Shown in pieces: positions 53,110 to 62,655 of a stretch of 64,000 nucleotides of DNA. Position numbers and translations under genes: made by a program. Location: assembly GCF_004208415.1 (NCBI RefSeq), contig NZ_CP035758.1, forward strand, positions 186,001 to 250,000. Reading direction: 5' to 3'. The first letter of the stretch is position 1, and each line of letters begins with the position of its first letter. The DNA is from Ktedonosporobacter rubrisoli. GTDB lineage: Bacteria > Chloroflexota > Ktedonobacteria > Ktedonobacterales > Ktedonobacteraceae. The notes below the pieces were generated by a model. It worked only from the letters and a program-made list of their open reading frames with translations, made no database searches and was not told the DNA's origin.

Positions 53110-54411
53110 ATGCCATATATCACCATCTTAGGCGCAGGGAGCGCTGTCTTTTCCCGCCAGCTTATGACTGATATTTTACAGATTGAAGGGCTCGATGAGG
53201 GATGTTTTGCGCTGGTAGATATCGATCCCGTGCGCCTTGAACTAGCTCACCAGATTGCCACACGCCTGATCGCTATCAGTGGAAAGAACTGGAGTGTTCG
53301 CGCTTCCACAGAGCGCCGAGAGGTGTTGGCAGGAAGCAATTTTATCATTAACACTATCGAAGTGGCAGGTCTTGACAATGTGCACTACGATTTTGAACTT
53401 CCGATGAAATACGGAATTAATCAATGTATCGGCGATACAATTGGTCCCGGTGGCATTTTTAAAGCCCTGCGCACAGGTCCAGCCTGGCTGGATATTCTGC
53501 ATGATGCAGAGGAGCTCTGTCCTGCAGCCTGGGTACTCAATTATACTAATCCAATGTCGATCCTCACTCTTGCCGCTCTCAAAGGCACGAAGATGCGCAC
53601 AGTTGGTCTCTGCCATAGCGTACAGGGAACATCCGAGCAGCTAGCTCAGTACCTGGATGTGCCACTTAACGAGCTGGAATGGCGCTGTGCAGGTCTCAAC
53701 CATAATGCCTGGTTTACTGAGTTGCGCCATAAGGGGCAGGATATGTATCCGCGCTTGCGCCAACGGGCAGCCATCACAGAGATCTATGAGCAAGATCCCA
53801 TCCGTTTTGAGTTCATGCTCCACTTTGGCGCTTTTGTCTCGGAAGGCAGCGGGCATTTTTCTGAATATACTCCTTACTTCCGCAAGCGTCCGGATCTTGT
53901 AGAGCGCTACAGCCGGGATGGCTTCTTGGGCGGGACCGGTTTCTATGCCAAAAACTGGGCCAACTGGCGTAAAGAGAACGATGATGAGATCCGGGGCATG
54001 CTCGCAGGCACGCAGGAGATTCCTTTAGAGCGCAGTCTCGAATTCGGCTCTTACATTGTTGAAGCCATGGAGTTGCAGCGCCCCCTTGTCATTCATGGCA
54101 ACGTACGCAACACCGGTCTTATCGACAACCTTCCTGATGGTTGTGTAGAAGTAGCCTGCCTGGTAGATCGCAATGGAGTGCAACCCTGCCATTTCGGCTC
54201 CTTGCCTGAGCAGCTAGCGGCGCTTAATCGTAGCCATATGGCCATCCATGCTCTTATGTGCGAGGCTCTACTTACCCACAATAAAGAGGCCGCCCGCTAT
54301 GCATTGCTGCTCGATCCGCTGAGCGCAGCGGTCTGCTCACCGGCTGAATTGAGCGCATTATTCGATGAAATGTGGGAGGCTGAGAGGGCCTACCTCCAGC
54401 CATTCGAATAG
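53110..54411 (+). CDS. Family GH4 alpha-glucosidase/alpha-galactosidase
   Basis: A 433-aa GH4 enzyme. These use NAD+ and a divalent metal and hydrolyse by an oxidation-elimination mechanism. The NAD loop ITILGAGSAVFSRQLMTDIL is N-terminal; NTIEVAGLDNVHYDFELPMK precedes the metal-site region with CLVNYTNP-like LNYTNPMSILTLAA, VGLCHSVQGTSEQ and GLNHNAWFTEL. The MelA/AglA pattern points to alpha-galactosides or alpha-glucosides. It starts 78 bp after lacI and is cytosolic, so it acts on imported oligosaccharides. Confidence 0.9.
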   Translation: MPYITILGAGSAVFSRQLMTDILQIEGLDEGCFALVDIDPVRLELAHQIATRLIAISGKNWSVRASTERREVLAGSNFIINTIEVAGLDNVHYDFELPMKYGINQCIGDTIGPGGIFKALRTGPAWLDILHDAEELCPAAWVLNYTNPMSILTLAALKGTKMRTVGLCHSVQGTSEQLAQYLDVPLNELEWRCAGLNHNAWFTELRHKGQDMYPRLRQRAAITEIYEQDPIRFEFMLHFGAFVSEGSGHFSEYTPYFRKRPDLVERYSRDGFLGGTGFYAKNWANWRKENDDEIRGMLAGTQEIPLERSLEFGSYIVEAMELQRPLVIHGNVRNTGLIDNLPDGCVEVACLVDRNGVQPCHFGSLPEQLAALNRSHMAIHALMCEALLTHNKEAARYALLLDPLSAAVCSPAELSALFDEMWEAERAYLQPFE

Positions 54412-54465
54412 AAGCAGATAGTTTTTTTGCGGCTAGATACAACCTTTCAACCTCTACCCACCATG

Positions 54466-54499
54466 GAGAAGTGCTATTATCTTTATGATAGCACTTCTC
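54466..54499 (+). terminator. Hairpin between GH4 and SDR genes
   Basis: GAGAAGTGCTAT and ATAGCACTTCTC form a perfect 12-bp stem with a 10-nt loop. There is no T-run, so it may attenuate or stabilise RNA and not fully terminate. Confidence 0.45.
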
Positions 54500-54568
54500 T
54501 TATGTCAGGATATCATCAGCTTCTATCAGCAGCAATAACGTTAGCAAGGACGGGAAGGAAGCAAGCTC

Positions 54569-55402
54569 ATGAGCAATAAGGAGTTCGCCGGAAAGGCAGT
54601 CATCATTACTGGTGGGGCTCAGGGTATGGGACGAAACATGGCAGAACAGTTTCTTCACGAGGGTGCCAATGTCCTTATTTTCGATCTCGATGCTCAGTTG
54701 GCAGCAGAAACGGCGCAACAATTAGCCCGGCAGAGCGGCGAGGAAAGAATCGTAAGCGTGGGGGGCAACGTGAGCCGTCGTGAAGATGTCCATGGCGCCG
54801 TTGAGCTCTGTCTTGAACGCTTTGGCCGCCTTGACGTCATGGTGGCCCAGGCCGGTATTGCCGACGCTCAGCCTTTACTAGAGATAGAAGATGTTAGCTG
54901 GCAGCGTATTATGGCTGTGAATCTGACAGGGGTCTTTCTGTGCACCCAGGAAGCTGGACGAGCTATGGCCCGCCTGGGTGGAGGAGCTATTGTGGCCATG
55001 GCTTCCACCAATGCTTTTCAGGTAGAGGAGAATCTTTCTCACTATAACACGTCTAAAGGCGGCGTGGTGGCCTTTGTTCGTTCGGCAGCCCTCGATCTGG
55101 CCCGTTATGGTATCCGGGTGAACGCGGTTGCACCAGGAGTGGTACGCACGCGTCTGGCAGCCTGGATAACCGAAGATACAGAGCGAGCCACCAATTATTT
55201 ACAACAGATTCCTCTCAAGCGTTTTGCTGAAACCCAGGATGTGGCAAACGCTGTAAGTTTTCTGGCTTCGTCCAACGCTGCTTACATCACGGGGCAGATT
55301 TTGGTAATTGATGGAGGGCAGACGCTAGGTATTATGGCAGACGACGCGCCTATAGCTCCTTTTCCAGGCTTTGAGCAGGCCAGTACAGCAGACGAAGGCT
55401 AA
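54569..55402 (+). CDS. SDR family oxidoreductase
   Basis: A 277-aa classical SDR with NAD-binding TGGAQGMGRN near residue 17, AQAGIA in the place of NNAG, the catalytic Ser in VAMASTNAF, and YNTSK as YxxxK. PGVVRTRL and VIDGGQTLG complete the fold. It resembles sugar or polyol dehydrogenases such as galactitol- or fucose-dehydrogenase-like proteins. Position after GH4 in a LacI-controlled locus suggests oxidation of a released sugar. Confidence 0.87.
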   Translation: MSNKEFAGKAVIITGGAQGMGRNMAEQFLHEGANVLIFDLDAQLAAETAQQLARQSGEERIVSVGGNVSRREDVHGAVELCLERFGRLDVMVAQAGIADAQPLLEIEDVSWQRIMAVNLTGVFLCTQEAGRAMARLGGGAIVAMASTNAFQVEENLSHYNTSKGGVVAFVRSAALDLARYGIRVNAVAPGVVRTRLAAWITEDTERATNYLQQIPLKRFAETQDVANAVSFLASSNAAYITGQILVIDGGQTLGIMADDAPIAPFPGFEQASTADEG

Positions 55403-55487
55403 GGGGTGGAGAGCAATGCAAGCCGCTGCCTGGTCAGTGGACATGCCAGTTCACGAGAGCAACAGGCTTGCAGATAGCTAAGAGTTC

Positions 55488-58058
55488 CTACCGGATCTGG
55501 AAGCTTCCTTGTAAGTGAATATCCCGCTCCGAGCTTCCCAGCATAACGCTGTATGTGCCAGCTTGCACAATCCAGTCATGTGCTCCAGTATCCCAGGTGG
55601 CAAGGCTTGACGCATCTAGCCAAAAGGTTACCTCCTGGGTCTGACCGGCCTGAAGGAAGAGCCTGCGAAAAGCTTTTAGCTGCCTGAGGGGCTGGGGTTG
55701 AGCTACTGTCGAAGGTAAACCAAGATAGAGCTGTACAACCTCAGCCCCAGCCTGCTGGCCTGTATTTGTTACGGCAAGCTTCACAGCAACCCTACCAAGA
55801 GTGGTAGACGAGTGGGGCACTATCGCCAGGCCATGATAGGCGAAGGTCGTGTAAGAGAGGCCATAGCCGAACGGGAAGAGGGGAGCAACATGCCTGGCAT
55901 CATAATGCCGATAGCCGACATAAATCCCCTCGGAATATTCGGCTTCATCATGAATACCTGGATATTGAACAGGAGAGGCCGCAGGAACATCACTTGCCTG
56001 CATAGGAAAGGTCATCGGCAACCTACCAGCGGGATTAACGTCACCGAAGAGCAGGGCGGCAATAGCATTTCCATCTTCCTGCCCTGGATACCAGGCCTCC
56101 ATAACGGCCTGAACCTGCTTGAGCCAGGGCATGAGAACTGGCGCACCGGTATTCAGTACGACCAGAGTGTGAGGATTCGCCTGCGCGATGGCTTGAATCA
56201 ACCTGTCCTGCTGGCCTGGCAGGGCTAGAGAACCACGATCCAGGCTTTCAGACTCATTATCGTTGGCAAAGACAACAGCTACATCGGAGGTGCGCGCTAC
56301 TTGGATAGCTTGATCCAGTAAGGATTCATCAAGTCCAGGCCAGCGCCAACCCAGTTCTAGCGAGCCAGGATCGGTAGCCTGGTATACCTCTAGCCGAAAT
56401 TTATACTGCTGACCGGCAATAAGGTGCAAGGGCAAGGTTTTTGTTGTGTCATTTGCTGCGGGTGGACTATTAAGCATCAGGCGATTATTGAGGTAGAGCC
56501 GCGCACCTCCATTGCTAGCAAGGGCAAATGTATAAGTAGCGGTAACAGGTGCTCTCAGCAAACCGGTCCAGCGCGCTGAGCGGAACTGCTGCTCCGGCTT
56601 CAATCCTGACTTGTGCCAGCTCCTACCGAAAGCCGACTCAATACGTGTCTGGGCAGGTTTCCCAACAGGCTCTGACCCTGCATAAAACTGGGCTCTCCAT
56701 CCATTTTGGGTACTACTGGTCGTCAGCGGGGTAAGATACTGCGCATTGATCGGTATAAAATCCTTACTCGAAACGAGCCCTTGTGCATAGTTCACGCGAT
56801 ACTTATGCCCGGCTCTTCTGGTAATTCCTTGCAGAGGAGTTACCACATAAGGTGCATTTACATGAGCGCTTCCCCCACCGGTGATCATAGGCTCTACAAG
56901 CGCATCGGGACCAATGACGGCGATGGAATGTGGCTTACTTTTTTCAAAGGGGAGCAAATGCTGATCGTTCTTCAGCAAGACAGCTCCCTGCTCCGCAACT
57001 TCGCGCGCTAAACGCGTATCAGCCGAGCTCCTCACATCATCCTCTGGAGAGCCGGATGGTGGATGATCAAAGAGGCCAAAGGCAAACATAGTACGCAGAA
57101 TACGATGCACATGCCTATCTAGCAGGGCCATACTAACCTGACCACTTTGCACGGCAGCCTTCAGGGCAGCGCCATAAAAAGTCCCATTGGGCATCTGCAT
57201 ATCAAGGCCGGCTTGGGCAGAGGCCACGGTACTATGCGTAGCGCCCCAATCAGAGAGGACAAAACCGGGAAACTTCCACTGCTTCCTCAGAACCGTATCA
57301 AGCAAATATGGCTGCTCGCACGCGTGGATATCATTTACTCTATTGTAGGAACACATTATTGCTCCCACGCCTGCCTCCTGCACGACAGCTTTAAAGGCCG
57401 GAAGATAGATCTCGTGCAAGGTTCGCTCAGCAACGTTGGCGCTCACGCTTCCTCGATGATATTCCTGATTATTGGCGGCATAGTGCTTGATGGTGGCAAG
57501 CACGCCCTGACTCTGGATGCCTCTAATATCGGCGCTGGCCAGCCGACTCGTCAAATAGGGATCTTCGCCCAGGCTCTCAAAGCTCCTGCCCCACTGTGGA
57601 ATGCGCAGAATATTGACGGTTGGCGCCAGGACAATATTAGCGCCTTTAGCGCGCTCTTCACGTCCTATTACTCGTCCATAATGGGTCACAAGTGCCTCAT
57701 CCCACGTCGCAGCCGCCGCAATTGGTGCGGCAAGAGCGGTGACCTGAGTCATATTATCGGCGACCCCTGCCGGACCATCCTCCAGGTTGAGGGCCGGTAT
57801 ACCTAAGCGCGGGTTGGCCGGTACGTGCCCACCATAAGCACTTCCATCTATCCCATGCAGTAAGGCAATCTTCTCATCCAGAGTCATCTGAGCCAGCAGT
57901 AGGTCAGCCCGCAAGTCAGCCGCAAGGGCGCGCTTCATCCAGGGATGATGTTGCTCAACAAACGAAGAGGCAAAAGTAGTACGAGGGAAACATTGTAAGC
58001 TCAGTAAAACCACAAAGAGGAAAAATACTGGTCTGATCTTAATAAAAATATTGCGCAT
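55488..58058 (-). CDS. Secreted GH3 beta-glycosidase with PA14 domain
   Basis: About 856 aa with a cleavable signal peptide (MRNIFIKIRP, then a hydrophobic core, cleaved after FASS). The GH3 (alpha/beta) barrel includes LNLEDGPAGVADN and the nucleophile region PGFVLSDWGATHSTV. The second domain starts at AVLLKNDQHLLPFEKSK, contains an inserted PA14 domain (NGWRAQFYAGSEPVGKP, then LYLNNRLML) that binds glycans, and is followed by a C-terminal fibronectin-III-like domain. Start 58058 (GGAG at 6 nt) was chosen over upstream starts because it begins the signal peptide. It acts on beta-linked sugars outside the cell. Confidence 0.9.
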   Translation of the reverse strand: MRNIFIKIRPVFFLFVVLLSLQCFPRTTFASSFVEQHHPWMKRALAADLRADLLLAQMTLDEKIALLHGIDGSAYGGHVPANPRLGIPALNLEDGPAGVADNMTQVTALAAPIAAAATWDEALVTHYGRVIGREERAKGANIVLAPTVNILRIPQWGRSFESLGEDPYLTSRLASADIRGIQSQGVLATIKHYAANNQEYHRGSVSANVAERTLHEIYLPAFKAVVQEAGVGAIMCSYNRVNDIHACEQPYLLDTVLRKQWKFPGFVLSDWGATHSTVASAQAGLDMQMPNGTFYGAALKAAVQSGQVSMALLDRHVHRILRTMFAFGLFDHPPSGSPEDDVRSSADTRLAREVAEQGAVLLKNDQHLLPFEKSKPHSIAVIGPDALVEPMITGGGSAHVNAPYVVTPLQGITRRAGHKYRVNYAQGLVSSKDFIPINAQYLTPLTTSSTQNGWRAQFYAGSEPVGKPAQTRIESAFGRSWHKSGLKPEQQFRSARWTGLLRAPVTATYTFALASNGGARLYLNNRLMLNSPPAANDTTKTLPLHLIAGQQYKFRLEVYQATDPGSLELGWRWPGLDESLLDQAIQVARTSDVAVVFANDNESESLDRGSLALPGQQDRLIQAIAQANPHTLVVLNTGAPVLMPWLKQVQAVMEAWYPGQEDGNAIAALLFGDVNPAGRLPMTFPMQASDVPAASPVQYPGIHDEAEYSEGIYVGYRHYDARHVAPLFPFGYGLSYTTFAYHGLAIVPHSSTTLGRVAVKLAVTNTGQQAGAEVVQLYLGLPSTVAQPQPLRQLKAFRRLFLQAGQTQEVTFWLDASSLATWDTGAHDWIVQAGTYSVMLGSSERDIHLQGSFQIR

Positions 58059-58151
58059 ACGCCACTCCACCATCTCCCCACTATCCCCAAACGCCTTTAA
58101 AAGCTCTGCCATGAGCCTATAATATATTATACATCTGCACAAAAATCATCT

Positions 58152-59125
58152 TTAGATGATTGGCGGGGCACCGCAGCGTGCCATCAGGCTGCAGAGTAAA
58201 CGCAGAACTAGGGAAGCCATACGTAAAAGAGGGTAGGCCCATTGTGGTAAGCCGTATGTGACCGGAGGTGTTGGGACGGCCTCTGGTGCTAGTATGTTGG
58301 CCGAGAACTTTTCGACCTCGTGCGCGGGAGCAAATTCGGTGGTACGCAGCTCGGTTGGAGCGAGCTGTTGGCCTCGTTCCAACCGGATATTCCACGTCCA
58401 TTGAGCGAAGATCTGGGCGAACGCCTGACCACAAGGGGTATGCGAGTACCAGCGACCCATCCCTTGCTCCTTGTCTTCATCGGCCAACACCGTTTCAAAT
58501 GATCCACGATGCAGGTACAGTTCCAGGATATCCGAAGCCGTAAACTCCGGGGAGGAAAGCGTGCTGAAAAAGAGTTCGTATACGATCCCGTCGCGCTCGA
58601 CACCAACGGTTAGGTCAGAGAAGGTTCCCGCATGGGTTGCAATGATCAGACGTACAAACGTAGAGCGCCCGTGTCATACCACTTTCCGCGTGCGTGCTTA
58701 CGTGGTCAGGAGTATGCACCATGACGTTTCACCACCTCCAGATTCAGCAGATGAGAGGCTCGGCTTCTCACGATCACCGTCAGGTTCGCTGAGAGCACTT
58801 CGAGCAGGAGCGCGGCGTCGCCCTACAACCCGTCTAAGCGTACGAGGATGGAGGCGGGGAAAATTTCAAGGTGTGTGGCGTAGCTGCGGCTCATCCCGAT
58901 CGCTCGTTGCAGTTCACCTCGGGAATCCCCATTGCCTGCTCCACCAAACGTGCCAAGGAACTGATGGGTATGCCTCTGAAGCACAACAGTACGGATACGA
59001 ACAACTTCTCCTCGCTTCCGTCCGGTGTAGCCCGGCGCGCAGACCTGATCAAAGCGGCGATGAGGAGCTGGCAAGGCATCGTCTATCTTGCCTCGATTCA
59101 ACAGCTTCTCAAGCACCTTGTTCCT
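58152..59125 (-). pseudogene. DDE transposase, decayed
   Basis: Reading on the minus strand, segments of one transposase appear in order: RKRGEVVRIRTVVLQRHTHQ, FPASILVRLDGL ending at a TAG, LLLEVLSANLTVIVRS, HGRSTFVRLIIATHAG after another stop, then VYELFFSTLSSPEFTASDIL and ELYLHRGSFETVLADEDKEQ. At least two in-frame stops and frameshifts interrupt it. The YELFF…LHRGSFE pattern resembles the C-terminal catalytic part of IS4-type DDE transposases. The exact IS family and the terminal repeats were not identified. Confidence 0.7.
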
Positions 59126-59166
59126 GCTCCTTCATTTTCAAATGCGCTCTAGGGAAGAGTCACATT

Positions 59167-59727
59167 TTATTCTGCGCTATGTAGCGTGCTGAGCCACTCT
59201 GTTGAGGATAGGACATCGGCGCGCCTTGGAAACACTTTCTCAGTGAGGACGCGGTGTACTTCTTCATCGCGGTCTGCACACAGATCGGATAATACTGTCA
59301 GTGTGTAGTCTTTGTCGACTGCTTCACGGACTGTTGAAAGCACGACACCGCTCGTCGATATGCCACTGAGAACAAGGTGGTCTATATTTTTTGCTCGGAG
59401 TAGTATTTCAAGATCGCTTCCGGGAAACGCGCTCAATCGACGCCTCGTTACAACTACATCCGTTTCTGTGAGTGGCAAAACGGGTATTGGGTTGACCAAT
59501 GCGTCGGCAGTCCCGGTATCACGCAGAGCACGGAGTCCTTTGCAGCGGGGATTGAATTCCGGCATGGTTGGTCGAAAGCCTACGACAACGTAGATAACTG
59601 GGATATTGTTTGCGCGTGCAGCATCAATGGTTAATTGTATTTTTTGTAAAAACTCCTCTTTATTGGCTAGTCCGTCGACCATGGGACCTTGCATATCCAT
59701 GATAAGTAATGCGCTCTTGTTTTCCAT
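59167..59727 (-). CDS. Isochorismatase-fold hydrolase without the catalytic cysteine
   Basis: A 186-aa protein with the cysteine-hydrolase/isochorismatase fold: ALLIMDMQGPMVDGLANKEE with the catalytic Asp near residue 11, VVVTRRRLSAFPGSDLEILL with the Lys/Arg region, and the nucleophile elbow LVLSGISTSGVVLSTVREAV. Serine-glycine stands where nicotinamidases and N-carbamoyl hydrolases have cysteine; isochorismatases such as PhzD also lack it. It may hydrolyse a vinyl ether instead of an amide. The start follows AAGAGG. Confidence 0.85.
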   Translation of the reverse strand: MENKSALLIMDMQGPMVDGLANKEEFLQKIQLTIDAARANNIPVIYVVVGFRPTMPEFNPRCKGLRALRDTGTADALVNPIPVLPLTETDVVVTRRRLSAFPGSDLEILLRAKNIDHLVLSGISTSGVVLSTVREAVDKDYTLTVLSDLCADRDEEVHRVLTEKVFPRRADVLSSTEWLSTLHSAE

Positions 59728-60017
59728 GTCTATTACCTCTTCTGATTAGGTGCATGTGCACGAGATACCTGAAACCAGCACGAACGTGAGCTGGTCTTTC
59801 TCCCAAGAACAGCTCTCGCTCATTGGGAGGTGAAGCGACGGCACGGTCCTCGAAGATCAGAGCCTCTTCCAGGCAGTCAGGCTATTTTCTGCTCACAGGG
59901 AAGAGTATATCGGGGAAAATGTGTTGTACCAAGTGTAAAACTACACCTGGACTGGCAAGAGATCGTCCCGCCTGTTCGCGGATCGGGTCTTTCCCAGTTC
60001 CAACAGCCGGAGAGGGT
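59728..60017. other. Region upstream of the XRE/MmyB regulator
   Basis: 290 bp between divergent genes. A frame is open across it in line with the regulator, but it lacks a start site and domain. No operator stands out. Confidence 0.35.
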
Positions 60018-60938
60018 ATGATGAACATCGAACCTGACGCTTCTCACACGCCAGATGTGCTGCGTGATCTCCTGGAGGAGATTGAAGTCCTGAGGATTAC
60101 GAGACAGGAAGAGGGAAGGGACCGCCCTCATCCCTTCCTCAAACGATTTACTCAGCAAGAGTTAACCGATGAGGCGTGTCCCACCTATAAAAATTTGCTG
60201 GTTGGGCGCTCGCAACGGATTCCGAGCCGCCAGACCTTGATGCAGATCGCTGATTATCTCGAATGTAGCATGGAAAGCCGCAACAACTTGCTCCTGGCTG
60301 CTCGTTATCTCCCTGAAAGCCTCGAACTGGAAGGAAATGCGCTCAGGCTCGTATTAGAACAAGCCAGGCAGTTGATGGACACACTCTCATATCCAGCCAT
60401 GCTTGTGACGCATACCCTGGCAATCGAAGCGCTCAACGAGCCTTTCCAGCGCTTCTTTGCGTTTCCTCCACTCATGGCGCTTCCACGAGCACAACGATAC
60501 TTCCTCCCCGTCTTGTTTCGAGAGGACTTGCCAATCCGAGAACGTTCGAGCTTCAATGACCAGGCAGTCAAAGCCTGGCAAGCGGGGGTATCTCGCTGCA
60601 TTGAGCTCTTTAAGCAAAGTAATAGGCTCTCCCAATTTGAACCATGGTATCATGAATTGGTTGAACAGTTTTGTGCCGTCGCCGATTTTCGTCTGTATTG
60701 GGAACAAACGCCTTCAATACGTGATCAGTATGATGTTCCGTCAAAGCTGCTTCTGGGGAGAAATGCGACGACGGAAGAATGGGTGCCAATAGAGCTTCAG
60801 AATATTCGTATTTCGGTCTGCAGCCACATGTATCCTTGCATTATGGCATTTCGTCCTTTGGATGATGCTGGACGTTCCGTCTTTGCATCCTTTAGCAGTA
60901 CTCAGGGGTCTCCTTTCAATGCGGTGAGGAGACGCTAA
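60018..60938 (+). CDS. XRE/MmyB-type regulator
   Basis: About 306 aa. The N-terminal half is a variant HTH (KRFTQQELTDEACPTYKNLL, then RIPSRQTLMQIADYLECSME), and the C-terminal half resembles the MmyB PAS-like ligand-binding domain: YPAMLVTHTLAIEALNEPFQ, PRAQRYFLPVLFRED, FRLYWEQTP, and a terminal FSSTQGSPFNAVRRR. The start is ATG 60018 or 60021 behind GGAGAGGG; upstream codons in frame from 59823 look non-coding. MmyB-type regulators bind fatty acids and control neighbouring oxidoreductases, so the target could be the hydrolase at 59167 or the monooxygenase at 61433. Confidence 0.75.
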   Translation: MMNIEPDASHTPDVLRDLLEEIEVLRITRQEEGRDRPHPFLKRFTQQELTDEACPTYKNLLVGRSQRIPSRQTLMQIADYLECSMESRNNLLLAARYLPESLELEGNALRLVLEQARQLMDTLSYPAMLVTHTLAIEALNEPFQRFFAFPPLMALPRAQRYFLPVLFREDLPIRERSSFNDQAVKAWQAGVSRCIELFKQSNRLSQFEPWYHELVEQFCAVADFRLYWEQTPSIRDQYDVPSKLLLGRNATTEEWVPIELQNIRISVCSHMYPCIMAFRPLDDAGRSVFASFSSTQGSPFNAVRRR

Positions 60939-61358
60939 TCCTGGAGAGGAGGGGCCACGTTCTCCCCTTTCAACCTCGTTACGCATCCCGTGGGCTTGAT
61001 TACTTCCAAGATATCCACCAAAACGGCGTTTGGAACCGCACAGCCAAGAAAGCACTCCTCTAGAAATATGAGGTTGCGAATATATCCCGGATGCAGTTCT
61101 TCCGAAGAATGTACCTGGTAGGAGAGTCCAGCTTTGGCCGCTACTTCTTCTCCCAGGGAACAACGCTACTTTCCGTGCTCATCATGTTGCTCTCGCCCCG
61201 GATGAGTTACCATGCGTTCAAGCAAGCGGCTTTCCGGTTTCTCCCTTCAAAAGAAGCTCCATCCGTTAGGGGAGAATAGTTGAGTATAGTAAGCATGTGT
61301 TGATTATCTTTTCTTGCTATATATTCATGCCACTTGACATCGGATCATACTATGAGGT
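60939..61358. other. Intergenic stretch upstream of the palindrome
   Basis: About 420 bp. A 62-codon frame (61091-61279) has no domain or ribosome binding site. No gene is supportable. Confidence 0.4.
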
Positions 61359-61363
61359 AAATT
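61334..61363 (+). promoter_or_regulatory. Promoter of the monooxygenase-hydrolase pair
   Basis: TTGACA (61334-61339), an 18-bp spacer and TAAATT (61358-61363). The weak -10 overlaps the start of the 37-bp palindrome. Confidence 0.5.
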
Positions 61364-61395
61364 GTACAGTGTTCAAGTTGAACGGTGTACAATTT
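61359..61395. promoter_or_regulatory. 37-bp nested palindromic operator
   Basis: Outer arms AAATTGTACA / TGTACAATTT (61359-61368, 61386-61395) and inner arms GTTCAA-G-TTGAAC (61371-61383) are all perfect; only the two dinucleotides between them do not pair. The site covers the -10 region of the promoter at 61334, suiting a TetR-like dimer pair. Confidence 0.75.
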
Positions 61396-61432
61396 TTGTG
61401 AGATGAATACTTCACGAGAAGGGATTTCTATA

Positions 61433-62593
61433 ATGACAACAAAGACAACTCCTCGCATCGCTATCATCGGTGCAGGTCCCGGCGGCTTAACCCTCGCCCG
61501 TATCCTCCAAACGCGCAATATCCCCACAACCGTCTTTGAGCGGGAAAGTGATCCAGACACGAGGCCACAAGGAGGATCGCTGGATTTGCATCCTGAATCC
61601 GGCCAATTGGCTTTGCGTCTAGCCGAGCTTTTTGAGCCATTTCAGGCTATTGCGCGCTACGAAGATCAGGAGGGGCGCAGTTTCAATAAACATGCCCAGG
61701 TTTTGCCTGCTGGTAGGCCAGTTGAGGAGAGTGGAGATCGTCCCGAGATTGATCGAACCGAACTGCGCAAGCTGTTGCTGGATTCATTGAAACCTGGCAT
61801 AGTGCATTGGGGGTACAATCTTAGCTCGATCCGCCGGGCCACTGATGGAAGGCATGAGCTACATTTTGAGAATGGAGTGACTGAGATCTTCGATCTAGTC
61901 GTTGGTGCGGATGGGACCTGGTCGCATGTGCGTCCTCTGATCTCAAATGCAAAGCCTTTTTATACAGGTGTAACATTCATTGAATTTGGTCTTGACAATG
62001 TGGATCAGGATCACCCTGCTCTGGCTCAATTAGTAGGGCACGGAACGATGTTTGCAAAGGGCAATAATCAGGGGCTCTTTGCCCAACGCAACAGCCATGC
62101 GCATATCCGCGTCTATGCAGGTATGCGCATCCCCGAAGGCTGGGAAACCAAAGCCGGCTTTGATGCCTCTAATCCTCATACTGCGCGAAAGTGGCTCTTC
62201 GATCGGTTTGCTGATTGGGATCAGAGCTTGCAAGCATTGATCCTGGAATCCAATGATCACTTTGTGGTCAGGCCGCTATATATGCTTCCTGTTGGTCATC
62301 GCTGGAATTTCCATCCGGGGGTGACCTTGCTAGGCGATGCCGCTCATCTGATGTCGCCATTCTCTGGCGAAGGTGCGAATCTAGCTATGCTTGATGCAGC
62401 AGACCTTGCCAACGCTATCAGTACCCACAGCACGCTTGAGGAGGCTGTGCGCACATATGAAGAAACGATGTTCCCACGAGCTGAAGACGCTGCCCGCGGA
62501 GCCTATCAAGGTGTGAATAGGGCTGTTGCGCCCGATGCCCCCGCCCACAAGCTGGTCCTTTCCAAGGCTCAAGGGTCAGAGCAGGCCGGGTAA
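61433..62593 (+). CDS. FAD-dependent monooxygenase (TetX-like)
   Basis: A 386-aa class A flavin monooxygenase. The FAD loop is RIAIIGAGPGGLTLARILQT, FERESDPDTRPQGGSLDLHP is the TetX-group motif, DLVVGADGTWSHVRPLI is the DG motif near residue 160, and VTLLGDAAHLMSPFSGEGAN is the GD motif near residue 295. This matches tetracycline-inactivating TetX relatives, though the substrate is unproven. ATG 61433 with AGAAGGGA at 8 nt was chosen over 61385. It is under the 37-bp palindrome and followed by an alpha/beta hydrolase. Confidence 0.88.
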   Translation: MTTKTTPRIAIIGAGPGGLTLARILQTRNIPTTVFERESDPDTRPQGGSLDLHPESGQLALRLAELFEPFQAIARYEDQEGRSFNKHAQVLPAGRPVEESGDRPEIDRTELRKLLLDSLKPGIVHWGYNLSSIRRATDGRHELHFENGVTEIFDLVVGADGTWSHVRPLISNAKPFYTGVTFIEFGLDNVDQDHPALAQLVGHGTMFAKGNNQGLFAQRNSHAHIRVYAGMRIPEGWETKAGFDASNPHTARKWLFDRFADWDQSLQALILESNDHFVVRPLYMLPVGHRWNFHPGVTLLGDAAHLMSPFSGEGANLAMLDAADLANAISTHSTLEEAVRTYEETMFPRAEDAARGAYQGVNRAVAPDAPAHKLVLSKAQGSEQAG

Positions 62594-62655
62594 CTGCAGG
62601 TTTCACATTTGTCCTATACTCAAACATATGCCTATTCTATGCTAAGGAGTAATCT

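Noticed and set aside
58471..59184. 237-codon plus-strand frame
   Set aside because: It lies opposite recognisable transposase segments on the minus strand and shows no domain.
61091..61279. 62-codon plus-strand frame upstream of the 37-bp palindrome
   Set aside because: No ribosome binding site, no family and no neighbours that need it.
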